Shown: positions 1 to 7,654, numbered from the stretch's first letter. The stretch: DNA of 64,000 bases from an uncultured Sphingomonadales bacterium (GCA_903839675.1 CAIMDB010000034.1:1-64000); one strand, 5' to 3'. Translations and numbers: made by a program. Notes: generated by a model from the sequence alone, not told the origin.

Positions 1-1
1 C

Positions 2-1657
2 ACCTCTGGAACCGATACGATTACGGACCTTGGGTTCGGCGGTGCGGATGTGCTCAACGTTTCGGCAGGTGCGACTGTCAATGCCAGGGTGACGGCTGCT
101 TGGACGGCTTCTGCCGTCACGGTGAACAAGGGCACAGCCAACATCTCGACCAATGGATTTTCGGTAAATCTGGCGGCTGTGACCGCGACTACCGCAGGCA
201 ATGTCGGATTTAATGTAAGCAACACCGGTGCTGCGGCTGCGCTGACCGGCTCTTCGCTTGGTGACTCGCTCACCGGCGGCAGCGGCAACGACACGCTGAC
301 AGGCGGTGCAGGCATTGACGTCCTCAACGGCGGTGATGGGTCTGACCTCTACATCGTTGCTGCGGCTTCTGATCATAGCGCGGCTGAATTTGCCGATAGC
401 GGGGCAAGTGGCACTGATGAACTGCGCTTTACGGCAATGACGGCGGCAACGCTGACGCTTTACGCCGGAGACACCGGGCTTGAACAGGTCGTGATCGGTA
501 CTGGTACAGCCGCCACTGCCATCACGACGGCAACCACAGCAAGCGGGATTGATGCGTCGCGCCTAACCTATAACATTGGCCTGACCGGTAATGCGGGCGC
601 GAATGCCCTCACAGGAGGAACCGGGAACGATACCTTGCAAGGTGGTGCCGGTAATGACACTTTGACTGGTGGCGCCGGCAGGGACACGATGAATGGCGGG
701 GACGGGTCTGACCTGTATATCATAGCAGCTGTCACAGATCATAGCGCCGCTGAGATCGCAGATAGTGGATCAAGCGGGACAGATGAGGTCCGGTTCACGT
801 CTGCAACCGCAAATGCGACCCTCACCCTCTATGCCGGTGACTCAGGCATAGAACAGGCAGTAATTGGTACAGGAACCTCTGCTGCAGCTATCACCACCGG
901 GACAACCGCGATCAATATTGATGCCTCTGCGCTGGGATATGGTTTGACGCTCATTGGGAACGCCGGTGCAAACACACTCACGGGCGGCAGCGGTAACGAC
1001 ACGTTGCAAGGTGGCGCAGGCAACGACCCGCTAATCGGGGGCGCAGGTGTCGACATTGCTGATTATTCGACGGCCACCACGGCCATCACAGTTAGCCTCG
1101 CTGTAACGATCGCTCAAAACACCGGCGGCGCAGGCTCAGACACCCTAAGCGGTATCGAAGGACTGGTGGGTGGAACTGCGGCCGATAGCCTGACGGGGAA
1201 TGACAGCGATAACCTAATTTGGGGCAAGGCTGGCAACGACACATTGGTCGGTGCGGGGGGCGCGGACCAGCTTCGTGGTGGCGATGGCCTCGATACACTC
1301 TCCGGGGGTGCAGGAACTGACTGGTTCATCTTTGACACAGCGCCCAATGCGACCACAAATAGAGACACGATCACAGACTTTGTGTCGGGCACGGACAAGC
1401 TGCAGTTCAGCAAAGCGGTGTTCACAGGCCTATCAAGCGCAGCCTTGGGCGACCTCACAACCGATGCCTTCTGGTCAGGAGCTGGCGTATCGACGGCGCA
1501 TGATGCCACCGACCGGTTCATCTATAACACGACGACTGGCGCGCTGTTCTATGACGCAGATGGAAACGCTGCTGGTAGCGCTGCAGTCCAGGTCGCGCTG
1601 CTCGGGGCAACGACACATCCAACCCTCAGCTTTACTGACATCCAGATCATCGGGTGA
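2..1657 (+). CDS. RTX/hemolysin-type calcium-binding repeat protein, 3' part
   Basis: The reading frame is open from the first bases of the window, so the 5' end lies outside it; 551 residues are visible. Clusters of the glycine-aspartate nonapeptide (GGxGxDxLx type, e.g. 'GGAGNDTLTGGAG') occur near nt 268-340, 607-705, 970-1065 and 1195-1315. In RTX proteins such repeats fold into a parallel beta-roll on binding Ca2+ outside the cell. The last ~90 residues ('TITDFVSGTDKLQFS', then 'FYDADGNAAGS', ending 'TDIQIIG') match the usual C-terminal region of type I secreted RTX proteins, which carries the uncleaved export signal. Two ~121-residue units between the clusters are clearly homologous. No enzymatic domain is visible in this part, so the role (surface layer, adhesin, protease or toxin) cannot be told. 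No type I secretion genes are in the window. Confidence 0.85.
   Translation, partial: TSGTDTITDLGFGGADVLNVSAGATVNARVTAAWTASAVTVNKGTANISTNGFSVNLAAVTATTAGNVGFNVSNTGAAAALTGSSLGDSLTGGSGNDTLTGGAGIDVLNGGDGSDLYIVAAASDHSAAEFADSGASGTDELRFTAMTAATLTLYAGDTGLEQVVIGTGTAATAITTATTASGIDASRLTYNIGLTGNAGANALTGGTGNDTLQGGAGNDTLTGGAGRDTMNGGDGSDLYIIAAVTDHSAAEIADSGSSGTDEVRFTSATANATLTLYAGDSGIEQAVIGTGTSAAAITTGTTAINIDASALGYGLTLIGNAGANTLTGGSGNDTLQGGAGNDPLIGGAGVDIADYSTATTAITVSLAVTIAQNTGGAGSDTLSGIEGLVGGTAADSLTGNDSDNLIWGKAGNDTLVGAGGADQLRGGDGLDTLSGGAGTDWFIFDTAPNATTNRDTITDFVSGTDKLQFSKAVFTGLSSAALGDLTTDAFWSGAGVSTAHDATDRFIYNTTTGALFYDADGNAAGSAAVQVALLGATTHPTLSFTDIQIIG
331..1060 (+). repeat. Two tandem ~363-nt protein-coding repeats in the RTX gene
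   Basis: The segment starting 'GGDGSDLYIVAA' near nt 331 recurs as 'GGDGSDLYIIAA' near nt 694, a period of 363 nt (121 codons). Each unit holds 'DHSAAE.ADSG.SGTDE.RF', then 'LYAGD.G.EQ.VIGTGT' and 'NAGAN.LTGG', followed by a new nonapeptide cluster. The units have diverged at the nucleotide level, so this is an old protein-level duplication. More copies may lie upstream of the window. Confidence 0.8.
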
Positions 1658-1681
1658 GGCTGGCGCAGGCGGTTTAGCCGG

Positions 1682-2257
1682 TCACACCAGCATGCTCGCA
1701 ATCCGGTCCGTCTGCTCCCACAAGAAAAGCTGACGCGACATAATCTTGTCCTTCAGTCGCTGCCGTGTCGGTTTGCGGGTGTACTTGGACAGCGCCTTGA
1801 GGCGCGTCTGGCCGTTGTAGATCGCCCTATGGGCGCGGTGGATCTCGCATTCACGCTGCGACCCGTAGGCCACGTCCCAGCCCTTCACCGAGGCAAAGCG
1901 CGTCCGGCCGGGCGGCATGACCAGCGTCGTGCACTTGCGTCCGGTCATTGGACAGAGGGCGTACCAGCGTTCGCCGCCGAACGGCATCGGCACACAGGTC
2001 AACGCAACCGTGCAGTCAACGCGCTGCCCGTGGGCGTATCCTGTGAACTTCAGAAAGGGCTGCGGCTCTAGGTAGTAGGCGTCCGCGACGACGGTCAATT
2101 CGGCGGTCTTCTGCCCACGGCGGCTCCACGTCACGACCCGTCGGCTCAGGCAGTCGCGCCTCGGCATGCCGAGCTGTTTCAGGTGCGACAGGCTGAGGGT
2201 GATGCACTCGTCTGTCGTCGGTCGGCTGCTGCGTCGCCCAGATCCGTAGCCGCCCAT
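1682..2257 (-). CDS. MGGYGSGR-family protein of mobile elements, unknown function
   Basis: 191 residues. The protein starts 'MGGYGSGRRSSRPTTDECITL', the signature N-terminus of a family common in proteobacterial islands and prophages. An in-frame start further upstream (2350) would add 31 residues read from the inverted-repeat region; I prefer the ATG at 2257, preceded by a weak GAGAG. From memory of the family, members carry a zinc-ribbon-like pair of cysteine motifs; here the first survives ('ALCPMTGRKCTTL') but the second ('RFASVKGWDVAYGSQRE') has no cysteines. The C-terminal half is basic. It is the last gene of the element on this strand and converges on the RTX gene. Function unknown; nucleic acid binding is plausible but unproven. 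Confidence 0.65.
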   Translation of the reverse strand: MGGYGSGRRSSRPTTDECITLSLSHLKQLGMPRRDCLSRRVVTWSRRGQKTAELTVVADAYYLEPQPFLKFTGYAHGQRVDCTVALTCVPMPFGGERWYALCPMTGRKCTTLVMPPGRTRFASVKGWDVAYGSQRECEIHRAHRAIYNGQTRLKALSKYTRKPTRQRLKDKIMSRQLFLWEQTDRIASMLV

Positions 2258-2322
2258 CTCTCTGTTCCCACATTTTTCGAAATATTCTGCGTAAGTATCA
2301 CAGTTTGCAGTTTTTATCTGGA

Positions 2323-2428
2323 TAATCGGGATAATCGGGATAGTTCCCAACGCCCCAGCAATTGTAAGAAATACATACGGGGTAGAAAAAATGTGGATCT
2401 AAAGGAATTGTCCCGATTATCCCGATTA
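2323..2428. repeat. 18-bp perfect inverted repeat with tandem GGGATAATC-like units
   Basis: Positions 2323-2340 (TAATCGGGATAATCGGGA) are the exact reverse complement of 2411-2428. Each arm is itself made of short tandem units: GATAATCGG/GATAATCGG/GATAG at 2321-2343 and, inverted, CCCGATTAT/CCCGATTAC/CCCGAT at 2412-2435. The right arm lies directly behind the primase-like gene stop (2437) and the left arm upstream of the MGGYGSGR gene. This could be an iteron-like initiator or regulator site, or a long RNA stem with a 70-nt loop. Confidence 0.75.
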
Positions 2429-2436
2429 CCCCGATG

Positions 2437-5160
2437 TCAGACGACGTTCACGTGCTCAACCTTCCAAACTTGCACGTTCCCCCGTGGGGCTTTCTTCAGC
2501 CGAAGACCGTTCGCAATCCGGCCGACACGATATTTCAGCACCCTCCCGATTGAGACGGCTGTCAGCGAGACGCTCCCAAAGGCAGAGAAACAATCGCTCA
2601 ACCGGCTGAGATGCAGATGCGGGACGACGTCAGCGCTGGTGAACGCCCGCCCACCGAAGACGTACTGGAGTTCGCTCAGCAGCGCGGCCAGATCTGCCAA
2701 CTCTGGATCGCTGGCTGCAGCCTCGAGCATCAACTCCATCGGATCACCATAGTCGGCCGGAGCGACCGTCTCGCCAACGTAACAGACCGTCTGCCGGACA
2801 ATACGGTCCCAGTCTTCAAAGGAGGCGGTCTCGCCGCGCGCCAACACCCGCCCGTGCGTGAAGCGGGCGCGGATCAAAGTCAGGGCAGCCGCAGCCATCT
2901 CCATCCGATGCTCCAGCACATGCGCCAGCGGCTTCAGATAGAAAGCGCGGTCAAACGGTGTCGCACTTTCTGGATCAATCCGGCAGATTAGCACACGTCG
3001 TGGCAGGTCTCCGGCTAGGGAGAGGTTGTTGCCCGTCAAGATGAACAGCATCCGGTTAGGCAATGTCGCGGCCTCAGAAACTCCCAGCACTCGGTCGGTC
3101 ATGGCCGCGCTGGTCAGCATCATTGCCAGTGCGGCGCTGTCGAACGTCCCAAGAACGTTGTCCCAGACCAGCGCTTTCGTGCCTGCCCTTAGAGCAGAGA
3201 ACAGGCGCTTCCTGATCTCTTCGTCATCACGTCCTGCCGTGTGGGCGTAGACCGTAGGTGCCTCGCCCGTCGCCAGTGCGCCGACGCAGTTGGCGAGCAA
3301 GGTCTTGCCACTGCCTTGCACAGGCGCGTCGAACGCAAACGCTGGGCACGTCGGCAGGACAGGCCGGACAACAGCGCTGAGGAGGGCGCTCAGCAGCGCC
3401 CCACGCGCCCCACTATCGACAAAAGGGAAGTCCGCAAAAGGTGCCCACAACACTTCCAGCGCAGCCTTGGCCTGCTCCAGCGTCGGCGCTGTCGGAACGT
3501 AAGGCAGCGCTCTCCCTCGTGGGTCCAGCAGCAACCGCGTCTCAGCATCATAGCCGACACTGCTAATCAGTGAGCCGTCCAGCCGGACCACAGGCGCTGT
3601 GACAACACCGTCCAGAGGTTTGAGACCCCTGCCAAGTCCCAGCGCCAGCAACTGCTTCAGCACCGGCACGGGCGGGTCTCGATCCAAGGCATACCGCCCG
3701 CCTTTAGACGTCTTCTGCATCCAGAACTGATACGCGTGACCGAGATGGTTGGCCAACAGATGCTCATTCATCGGGATAACGTTGCCCTGCGAGACCGTGA
3801 CGAGCGACGTCCCGAAGTCATACATGCTGTCATTGTCGCGAAGATGCTGCAACACCTGCTCGACCGTCTCGGCGGTGTGGCCTTCCAACAGTTCAATGCG
3901 CTGACGTTGCTTGGATAGCCCAAACAACATTCCCCCATGTGCTTGGCTGAACAACGTCGGCCTTGCCTGCTGCAGGTAAAGGATGCCGACGAGGCGTCCA
4001 CCGTCATAGTCAGGCTCGAGCGGGTCCAAGGTCTGCTGTTCGTGATAGCGCGCTGGATCGGCCAGCAGGTCCGCCACAGTTACCTCCTGCATCTGCCCGT
4101 CTACGCGTACCTTCACAACAAACACGTCCGAGAGCAACCGCTGAGCTACGGCGCGCTCAACAATCCCTTCTAGCGCCTCTGCGTTCAGATCGGGATTGCA
4201 CAGGGCCAGAGCAGCGGCGCGTTCGTCCTTCCAAGATGTCTGAGCCAAATTAACGGCGATTTGCAGGCGCTCGGCATGCGACATGCTATTGCGCAACTTG
4301 GCCAGCTCGGCCTGCTCAGACGTCGTCAGGTCCTGCAGCGATACCTTGCTGTCGAGCATAGCGAACGCACCTGGGACGACATACGGAGGCGCCTTGCGCT
4401 GCGACATCGGAGGTTCGCAGGCGGCACCACCCGCAAAGTCTAGACGCGACGGCTGCCAGACTGACGTGTCGATCAACGTCCGTTGTAGGAGCTGTCCCGA
4501 GGACGAGACATCGAAACGCCCATGTCCAGCCAGCCAGAGCCTATCGGCAATAACAGCGCCTGCGCGGGGGGCGTCCGCAGCATCTGCCAACAGTATGTAG
4601 AGGCGCTGCCCGAGCAGACCACGATACTGCACCTCGCCGTTATAGATGTTGGAGGAGGCGGACTGCGCCCACACCATCTGGGAGTGCTGCAGTGCCGGAA
4701 CAGCGCCACGTAGGGCCGCCACGAGAGCATCCGGCGGCAAATCGGCGTCTCCGCCGCCGTCGTGGTCTAGCATCAGCCAACCAGCCCCACTGGCCCACTC
4801 GAAGGCGTCGTTCGTCCGCGTCGTCAACGTCGTCTTATCGGGAGCAAGGTTGTAATCATTGCGCGTGACGACCGTGTCAGCCTCAGCCTTTGTGGGGATG
4901 CCCCAAATCAGCGCCTGCAGTGGGCTGAGGCTCTGGAGCAGATCCACCAGTCCGGCCGGAGAACGAACGTCGCGTAGGACGAGGGAGCCCTTCGCCAAAG
5001 CTCCGCCTTTTACCTTCTCGACCTCGCCGTCGGGTCCAACACGAAAGCCTTTGGAGATGCTCTTAGGCACTAGCGCCTTCACAACAGTGACGTTGCCGCG
5101 CGCTTTAGTCCCTTCGGCGGTCATGTCGCGCAGTGGCTCTGGTGCTGCTTGGATGTTCAT
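2437..5160 (-). CDS. Primase/helicase-like ATPase of the integrated element
   Basis: 907 residues. The start at 5160 gives an ATGA overlap with the stop of the alpA-like gene (5157-5159), which decides it against an upstream in-frame start. The C-terminal third holds a Walker A P-loop ('APVQGSGKTLLAN', about residue 615), a Walker B-like 'ALVWDNV' and 'FILTGNNLSLAGDLPRRVL', which fits a sensor-1 asparagine and arginine finger of an AAA+/SF3-like helicase. The N-terminal third has 'GWLMLDHDGGG' and 'GQRLYILLADAADAPRAG', suggestive of a primase-polymerase fold. In P4-like satellites and related plasmids such fused proteins start replication at their own origin. The domain assignment rests on motifs only; 'conserved island ATPase' is the cautious name. 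Confidence 0.65.
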   Translation of the reverse strand: MNIQAAPEPLRDMTAEGTKARGNVTVVKALVPKSISKGFRVGPDGEVEKVKGGALAKGSLVLRDVRSPAGLVDLLQSLSPLQALIWGIPTKAEADTVVTRNDYNLAPDKTTLTTRTNDAFEWASGAGWLMLDHDGGGDADLPPDALVAALRGAVPALQHSQMVWAQSASSNIYNGEVQYRGLLGQRLYILLADAADAPRAGAVIADRLWLAGHGRFDVSSSGQLLQRTLIDTSVWQPSRLDFAGGAACEPPMSQRKAPPYVVPGAFAMLDSKVSLQDLTTSEQAELAKLRNSMSHAERLQIAVNLAQTSWKDERAAALALCNPDLNAEALEGIVERAVAQRLLSDVFVVKVRVDGQMQEVTVADLLADPARYHEQQTLDPLEPDYDGGRLVGILYLQQARPTLFSQAHGGMLFGLSKQRQRIELLEGHTAETVEQVLQHLRDNDSMYDFGTSLVTVSQGNVIPMNEHLLANHLGHAYQFWMQKTSKGGRYALDRDPPVPVLKQLLALGLGRGLKPLDGVVTAPVVRLDGSLISSVGYDAETRLLLDPRGRALPYVPTAPTLEQAKAALEVLWAPFADFPFVDSGARGALLSALLSAVVRPVLPTCPAFAFDAPVQGSGKTLLANCVGALATGEAPTVYAHTAGRDDEEIRKRLFSALRAGTKALVWDNVLGTFDSAALAMMLTSAAMTDRVLGVSEAATLPNRMLFILTGNNLSLAGDLPRRVLICRIDPESATPFDRAFYLKPLAHVLEHRMEMAAAALTLIRARFTHGRVLARGETASFEDWDRIVRQTVCYVGETVAPADYGDPMELMLEAAASDPELADLAALLSELQYVFGGRAFTSADVVPHLHLSRLSDCFSAFGSVSLTAVSIGRVLKYRVGRIANGLRLKKAPRGNVQVWKVEHVNVV

Positions 5161-5399
5161 GCTGCACCACCGTGCTTGAGCGCCATTTCGCTGAGATACA
5201 TCTCGAGGGCGAAAATGTCGGCGGCGCGCCAAGCGGTAATGCGGGGGCCAAGCTTCGTTGGCTGGGGGTAACGGCCTGCCTTTACGCCTGCCCAAAAGGT
5301 ACTTTCGCCCATTGGCAGGATACCCGGTTTCCCGGTCTTCTTATCGCCGATGATTGTCTTGATCCGAAGATAGGCGTCGGGGTGGTAATCTTGCGACAT
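5157..5399 (-). CDS. AlpA-family HTH transcriptional regulator / excisionase-like
   Basis: 80 residues. The ATG at 5399 has a good ribosome binding site (AAGGAG, nine bases upstream). The segment 'PMGESTFWAGVKAGRYPQP' followed by 'RITAWRAADI' is the compact winged-HTH signature of AlpA/MerR-like excisionases (recognition helix, then the proline-rich wing and the 'W..D'). AlpA-type proteins of P4-like elements control integrase expression and excision. Its stop overlaps the primase-like gene start by ATGA, so the two are translationally coupled: the excision switch and the replication protein are made together. Confidence 0.8.
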   Translation of the reverse strand: MSQDYHPDAYLRIKTIIGDKKTGKPGILPMGESTFWAGVKAGRYPQPTKLGPRITAWRAADIFALEMYLSEMALKHGGAA

Positions 5400-5442
5400 T
5401 GCTGCATTCTCCTTAACGATGCAGCGACGTCTCCTAGCGATG

Positions 5443-6135
5443 CTATTTGGCTGCAGGTCCGGAGTTGCCGTCATCTCGCTTTGCATCGCGGATGACGCGA
5501 TCCCACTTCGCGGCCTTCGCCTGTGTAAGGCCTTCCGGAATTACGCATATCGCCTGAAGTCTTTTCCGCAGGGCTACAGTGTGTCCTCTCGCGTCCCTTG
5601 AATGTACATCTTTCGGAACACCGATCAGGTACGGCAGCAGCGTACGAACGAAGGCGACGTCCATCTCGTGCAATTTTCCTGAGAGCCCAAGCTGGGATAT
5701 CAGCCTTTCGCCGCGCCGCTTAGGTTCGACACGTAATTTCACTTCAGTTGATACGCCTTTCGCGACGAAGTCGAGCCACTGCTCCCGTGTGCCCTGCGAC
5801 GCCTTGCCGGACGCTATAAGCGTCCAGACCGCAGTCGCGGCTGTGCGCGTGAGATTGGAATTCTCCATCGCGAGCTTAAGGAGGAGGTGCTCGTCGCTTA
5901 GGCTGTCAAGTGACGGCTCTGCCCAGCCTGAGACCGCAAGAGCAGCGTGTATGTGCGCGACACGTGGCGCGGAACCCACAGACGTGATCCACTCACCAAC
6001 TGCCTTTGCCCAAGTAAGCGTCTCGACATCTGTCAGGTCACCGTTAGCGACTTTGCGCCATATGTCGGCGACAGCTCTCCCATCTCCTTGAACGTGCGCC
6101 CTGTAGAGAGCAGCTTCGAAATCAACGTCCGTCAT
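5443..6135 (-). CDS. Unknown protein coupled to the integrase
   Basis: 230 residues, unrecognised. The start at 6135 overlaps the integrase stop (6132-6134) by ATGA, so it is made from the integrase message. The protein is soluble, mostly helical in appearance, without signal peptide, membrane segment or cysteine motif; the C-terminal 40 residues are rich in Lys/Arg ('LTQAKAAKWDRVIRDAKRDD'), which may indicate DNA or RNA contact. Its position between int and alpA is where small satellites often carry control or helper-interference genes, but nothing in the sequence demonstrates such a role. Confidence 0.6.
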   Translation of the reverse strand: MTDVDFEAALYRAHVQGDGRAVADIWRKVANGDLTDVETLTWAKAVGEWITSVGSAPRVAHIHAALAVSGWAEPSLDSLSDEHLLLKLAMENSNLTRTAATAVWTLIASGKASQGTREQWLDFVAKGVSTEVKLRVEPKRRGERLISQLGLSGKLHEMDVAFVRTLLPYLIGVPKDVHSRDARGHTVALRKRLQAICVIPEGLTQAKAAKWDRVIRDAKRDDGNSGPAAK

Positions 6136-7316
6136 GCGCCGCACCACGCGGCCCAGTCAGCCATAAGCTTTGCACGCTTGGGCAGCATATCCCCACGACG
6201 GTATGCCGCCTCGACCTTACTGCCGATGGTATGCGCAAGCGCCATCTCCACCGCGTCTCGGTCGTGGTCAGTGGTCTCAGCCGCCCAGTCGCGGAACGAC
6301 GAGCGGAAGCCGTGCACCGTAAACTCAAGATCCATGCGCCTCAAAACGGCGCTCAGCGACATGTCGGACAGGGGAGAAAGGCGTGTCCCCGGAAAAACCC
6401 AAGGGCAGTCCGATATGCGTGGCATCTTCTCGATTATCGCCGACGCAGCGGGCGACAGCGGCACGCGGTATTCGCGACGTGCTTTCATTCGCTCTGCGGG
6501 GATGATCCACATGTCTTCCCTGAAGTCCGCCCACTGGGCGTGGCGCACTTCGCCGGAGCGCGCTGCCGTCAAAATGGCGAACTCCAGCGCCCTTGCGCCT
6601 ATTCCGCTGCGGTCACGTAATTTGGCCATAAACTCCGAGATATCCCGCCACGGCATGGCCGCGTGGTGACTGACCTTTTTGACCTTCCCTTTAGCTGGTA
6701 GGGCGGCCTCCAGACCACCACGCCAGACTGCCGGGTTGTCCCCGTTGCGCCAGCCTCGCAGCTTGGCGCTATTTAGCACCGCCTCGATCCGCATACGCAC
6801 GCGACTGGCTGTTTCGGGCTTGGTGGCCCAAATGGGAATGAGGACGTCAAGGACATGCTGAGTTGTGATGTCGCGCACCGGCAGATCGCCAATCACAGGA
6901 TAGGCGTAGCTCTTCAGCGTATTAGTCCACTGCTGCCTGTGCTTGGCGTTCGACCAACCGCTCTCCTGCGACGCGATGTGGCTCTCTGTGGCGGCTATGA
7001 ACGTGGCTTCCACCATTTGCAGCTCGATACGCGCATAGGCTGCCTCTTCGCGCCTAGCGGCGTCCGCTGCCTGTCTGTCGTCTAGGGGGTCGGTTCCCTG
7101 CGCCACTATAGCCTTGAATGTCGCGGCCTTCGCGCGGGCAGTTACAGCCGAGGTAGTGGAGAGGGAGCCTAAGCCCATCTCACGCCGTCGTTTGTTCAGT
7201 TGATACCTGAAGATCCAACTGCCTTTGCCCTTGCCGCTTACGTGCAAATAGAGGCCACCCCCGTCGGCGTGCATGCCGGGTTTTGCGTGTTTGATCTCCA
7301 ACGTCGTAAGCGCCAT
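6132..7316 (-). CDS. P4-type tyrosine integrase
   Basis: 394 residues. The N-terminus ('GLYLHVSGKGKGSWIFRYQ', about 21-39) is the DUF4102 arm-binding domain that defines P4/CP4-like integrases. The catalytic domain of tyrosine recombinases is complete: Arg253 in 'TAARSGEVRHAQW', His335 and Arg338 in 'VHGFRSSFRDWA', His362 in 'LAHTIGSKVEAAYRR' and nucleophile Tyr372. The length is typical. The gene reads away from tRNA-Ser, whose 3' end is presumably the attachment site, and its stop is ATGA-coupled to the following unknown gene. Three TCCCACCA boxes lie in the 50 bp upstream and are candidate arm or autoregulatory sites. Confidence 0.93.
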   Translation of the reverse strand: MALTTLEIKHAKPGMHADGGGLYLHVSGKGKGSWIFRYQLNKRRREMGLGSLSTTSAVTARAKAATFKAIVAQGTDPLDDRQAADAARREEAAYARIELQMVEATFIAATESHIASQESGWSNAKHRQQWTNTLKSYAYPVIGDLPVRDITTQHVLDVLIPIWATKPETASRVRMRIEAVLNSAKLRGWRNGDNPAVWRGGLEAALPAKGKVKKVSHHAAMPWRDISEFMAKLRDRSGIGARALEFAILTAARSGEVRHAQWADFREDMWIIPAERMKARREYRVPLSPAASAIIEKMPRISDCPWVFPGTRLSPLSDMSLSAVLRRMDLEFTVHGFRSSFRDWAAETTDHDRDAVEMALAHTIGSKVEAAYRRGDMLPKRAKLMADWAAWCGA

Positions 7317-7325
7317 CGGCTGCTA

Positions 7326-7368
7326 TCCCACCATTTATCCCACCACCCTTTACACAGATATGGTGGGA
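7326..7368. promoter_or_regulatory. Three TCCCACCA boxes upstream of the integrase
   Basis: TCCCACCA occurs at 7326-7333 and 7338-7345 in direct orientation, 12 bp apart, and at 7361-7368 inverted. They begin 9 bp from the integrase start codon. Spacing near one helical turn and the location between int and tRNA 3' end suggest integrase arm-type sites or an autoregulatory operator. This is inference from position and repetition. Confidence 0.45.
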
Positions 7369-7470
7369 CTGCAATGGACCACGCTGGACGATACATGGAC
7401 CTCAGGCCGACGTAATTTGTTGTAATTCTGGGATTTTCCAAACGTTGCAAGACGTTTTCGGAGTATGAAA

Positions 7471-7560
7471 TGGCGGACAGGGTGGGATTCGAACCCACGG
7501 TAGGCTTCCACCTACGGCGGTTTTCAAGACCGCTGCCTTAAACCACTCGGCCACCTGTCC
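7471..7560 (-). tRNA. serT: tRNA-Ser(UGA)
   Basis: 90 nt read on the minus strand from 7560. The acceptor stem GGACAGG pairs with CCTGTCC, followed by discriminator G and an encoded CCA at 7473-7471. The D arm is GCCGAGTGG-TTTAAGGC; the anticodon stem-loop GCGGTCTTGAAAACCGC gives anticodon TGA (UCA codons); a long variable arm of class II type follows (GTAGGTGGAAGCCTAC), then the T arm GTGGGTTCGAATCCCAC. A long variable arm plus discriminator G identifies serine. The 3' end faces the integrase and is the likely attachment site, so the integration appears to have restored a complete gene. Confidence 0.95.
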
Positions 7561-7572
7561 GCGCTGGGGGGC

Positions 7573-7601
7573 CTTTAGCGTCAGGTCGGCCTGACGTGCA
7601 A
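7573..7601 (-). promoter_or_regulatory. Probable tRNA-Ser promoter with palindromic spacer
   Basis: On the minus strand TTGCAC (7601-7596) and CTAAAG (7578-7573) are separated by exactly 17 bp, followed by a GC-only discriminator (GCCCCCC) about 12 bp before the mature tRNA. GC-rich discriminators are typical of stringently controlled stable RNA promoters. The spacer is an inverted repeat, CGTCAGG-TCGG-CCTGACG (7579-7596). The -10 match is weak. Confidence 0.45.
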
Positions 7602-7654
7602 GAGGCACGACGGGGCGGGTTGGCAGGAGCGTTCAATTCTGCCAATTTGACGGA

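Larger units (their letters stand above)
1682..7470 (-). mobile_element. Integrated element at tRNA-Ser (satellite/island-like), minimum extent
   Basis: A P4-type integrase starts 154 nt from the 3' end of a tRNA-Ser gene, the classic site for islands, integrative satellites and P4-like prophages. On the same strand follow an unknown gene, an AlpA-type HTH gene, a primase/helicase-like ATPase gene and a small MGGYGSGR-family gene. This is the core set of a small integrated replicon; no capsid, portal, terminase or conjugation genes are visible. The right border is the tRNA 3' end. No duplicate of the tRNA 3' end was seen down to position 1, so the left border is either outside the window, which would put the RTX gene inside the element as cargo, or has decayed. 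Coordinates give the minimum extent only. Confidence 0.7.

Noticed and set aside
268-1315. Repeated GGCGGC..GGCAACGACAC-like units, considered as CRISPR or DNA satellite
   Set aside because: The repeats are in frame, codon-periodic and encode GGxGxDxL nonapeptides; there are no unique equal-length spacers.
1658-1681. Possible left end of the integrated element between the RTX gene and the MGGYGSGR gene
   Set aside because: The 24-bp gap contains no copy of the tRNA-Ser 3' end; the left border cannot be placed here.
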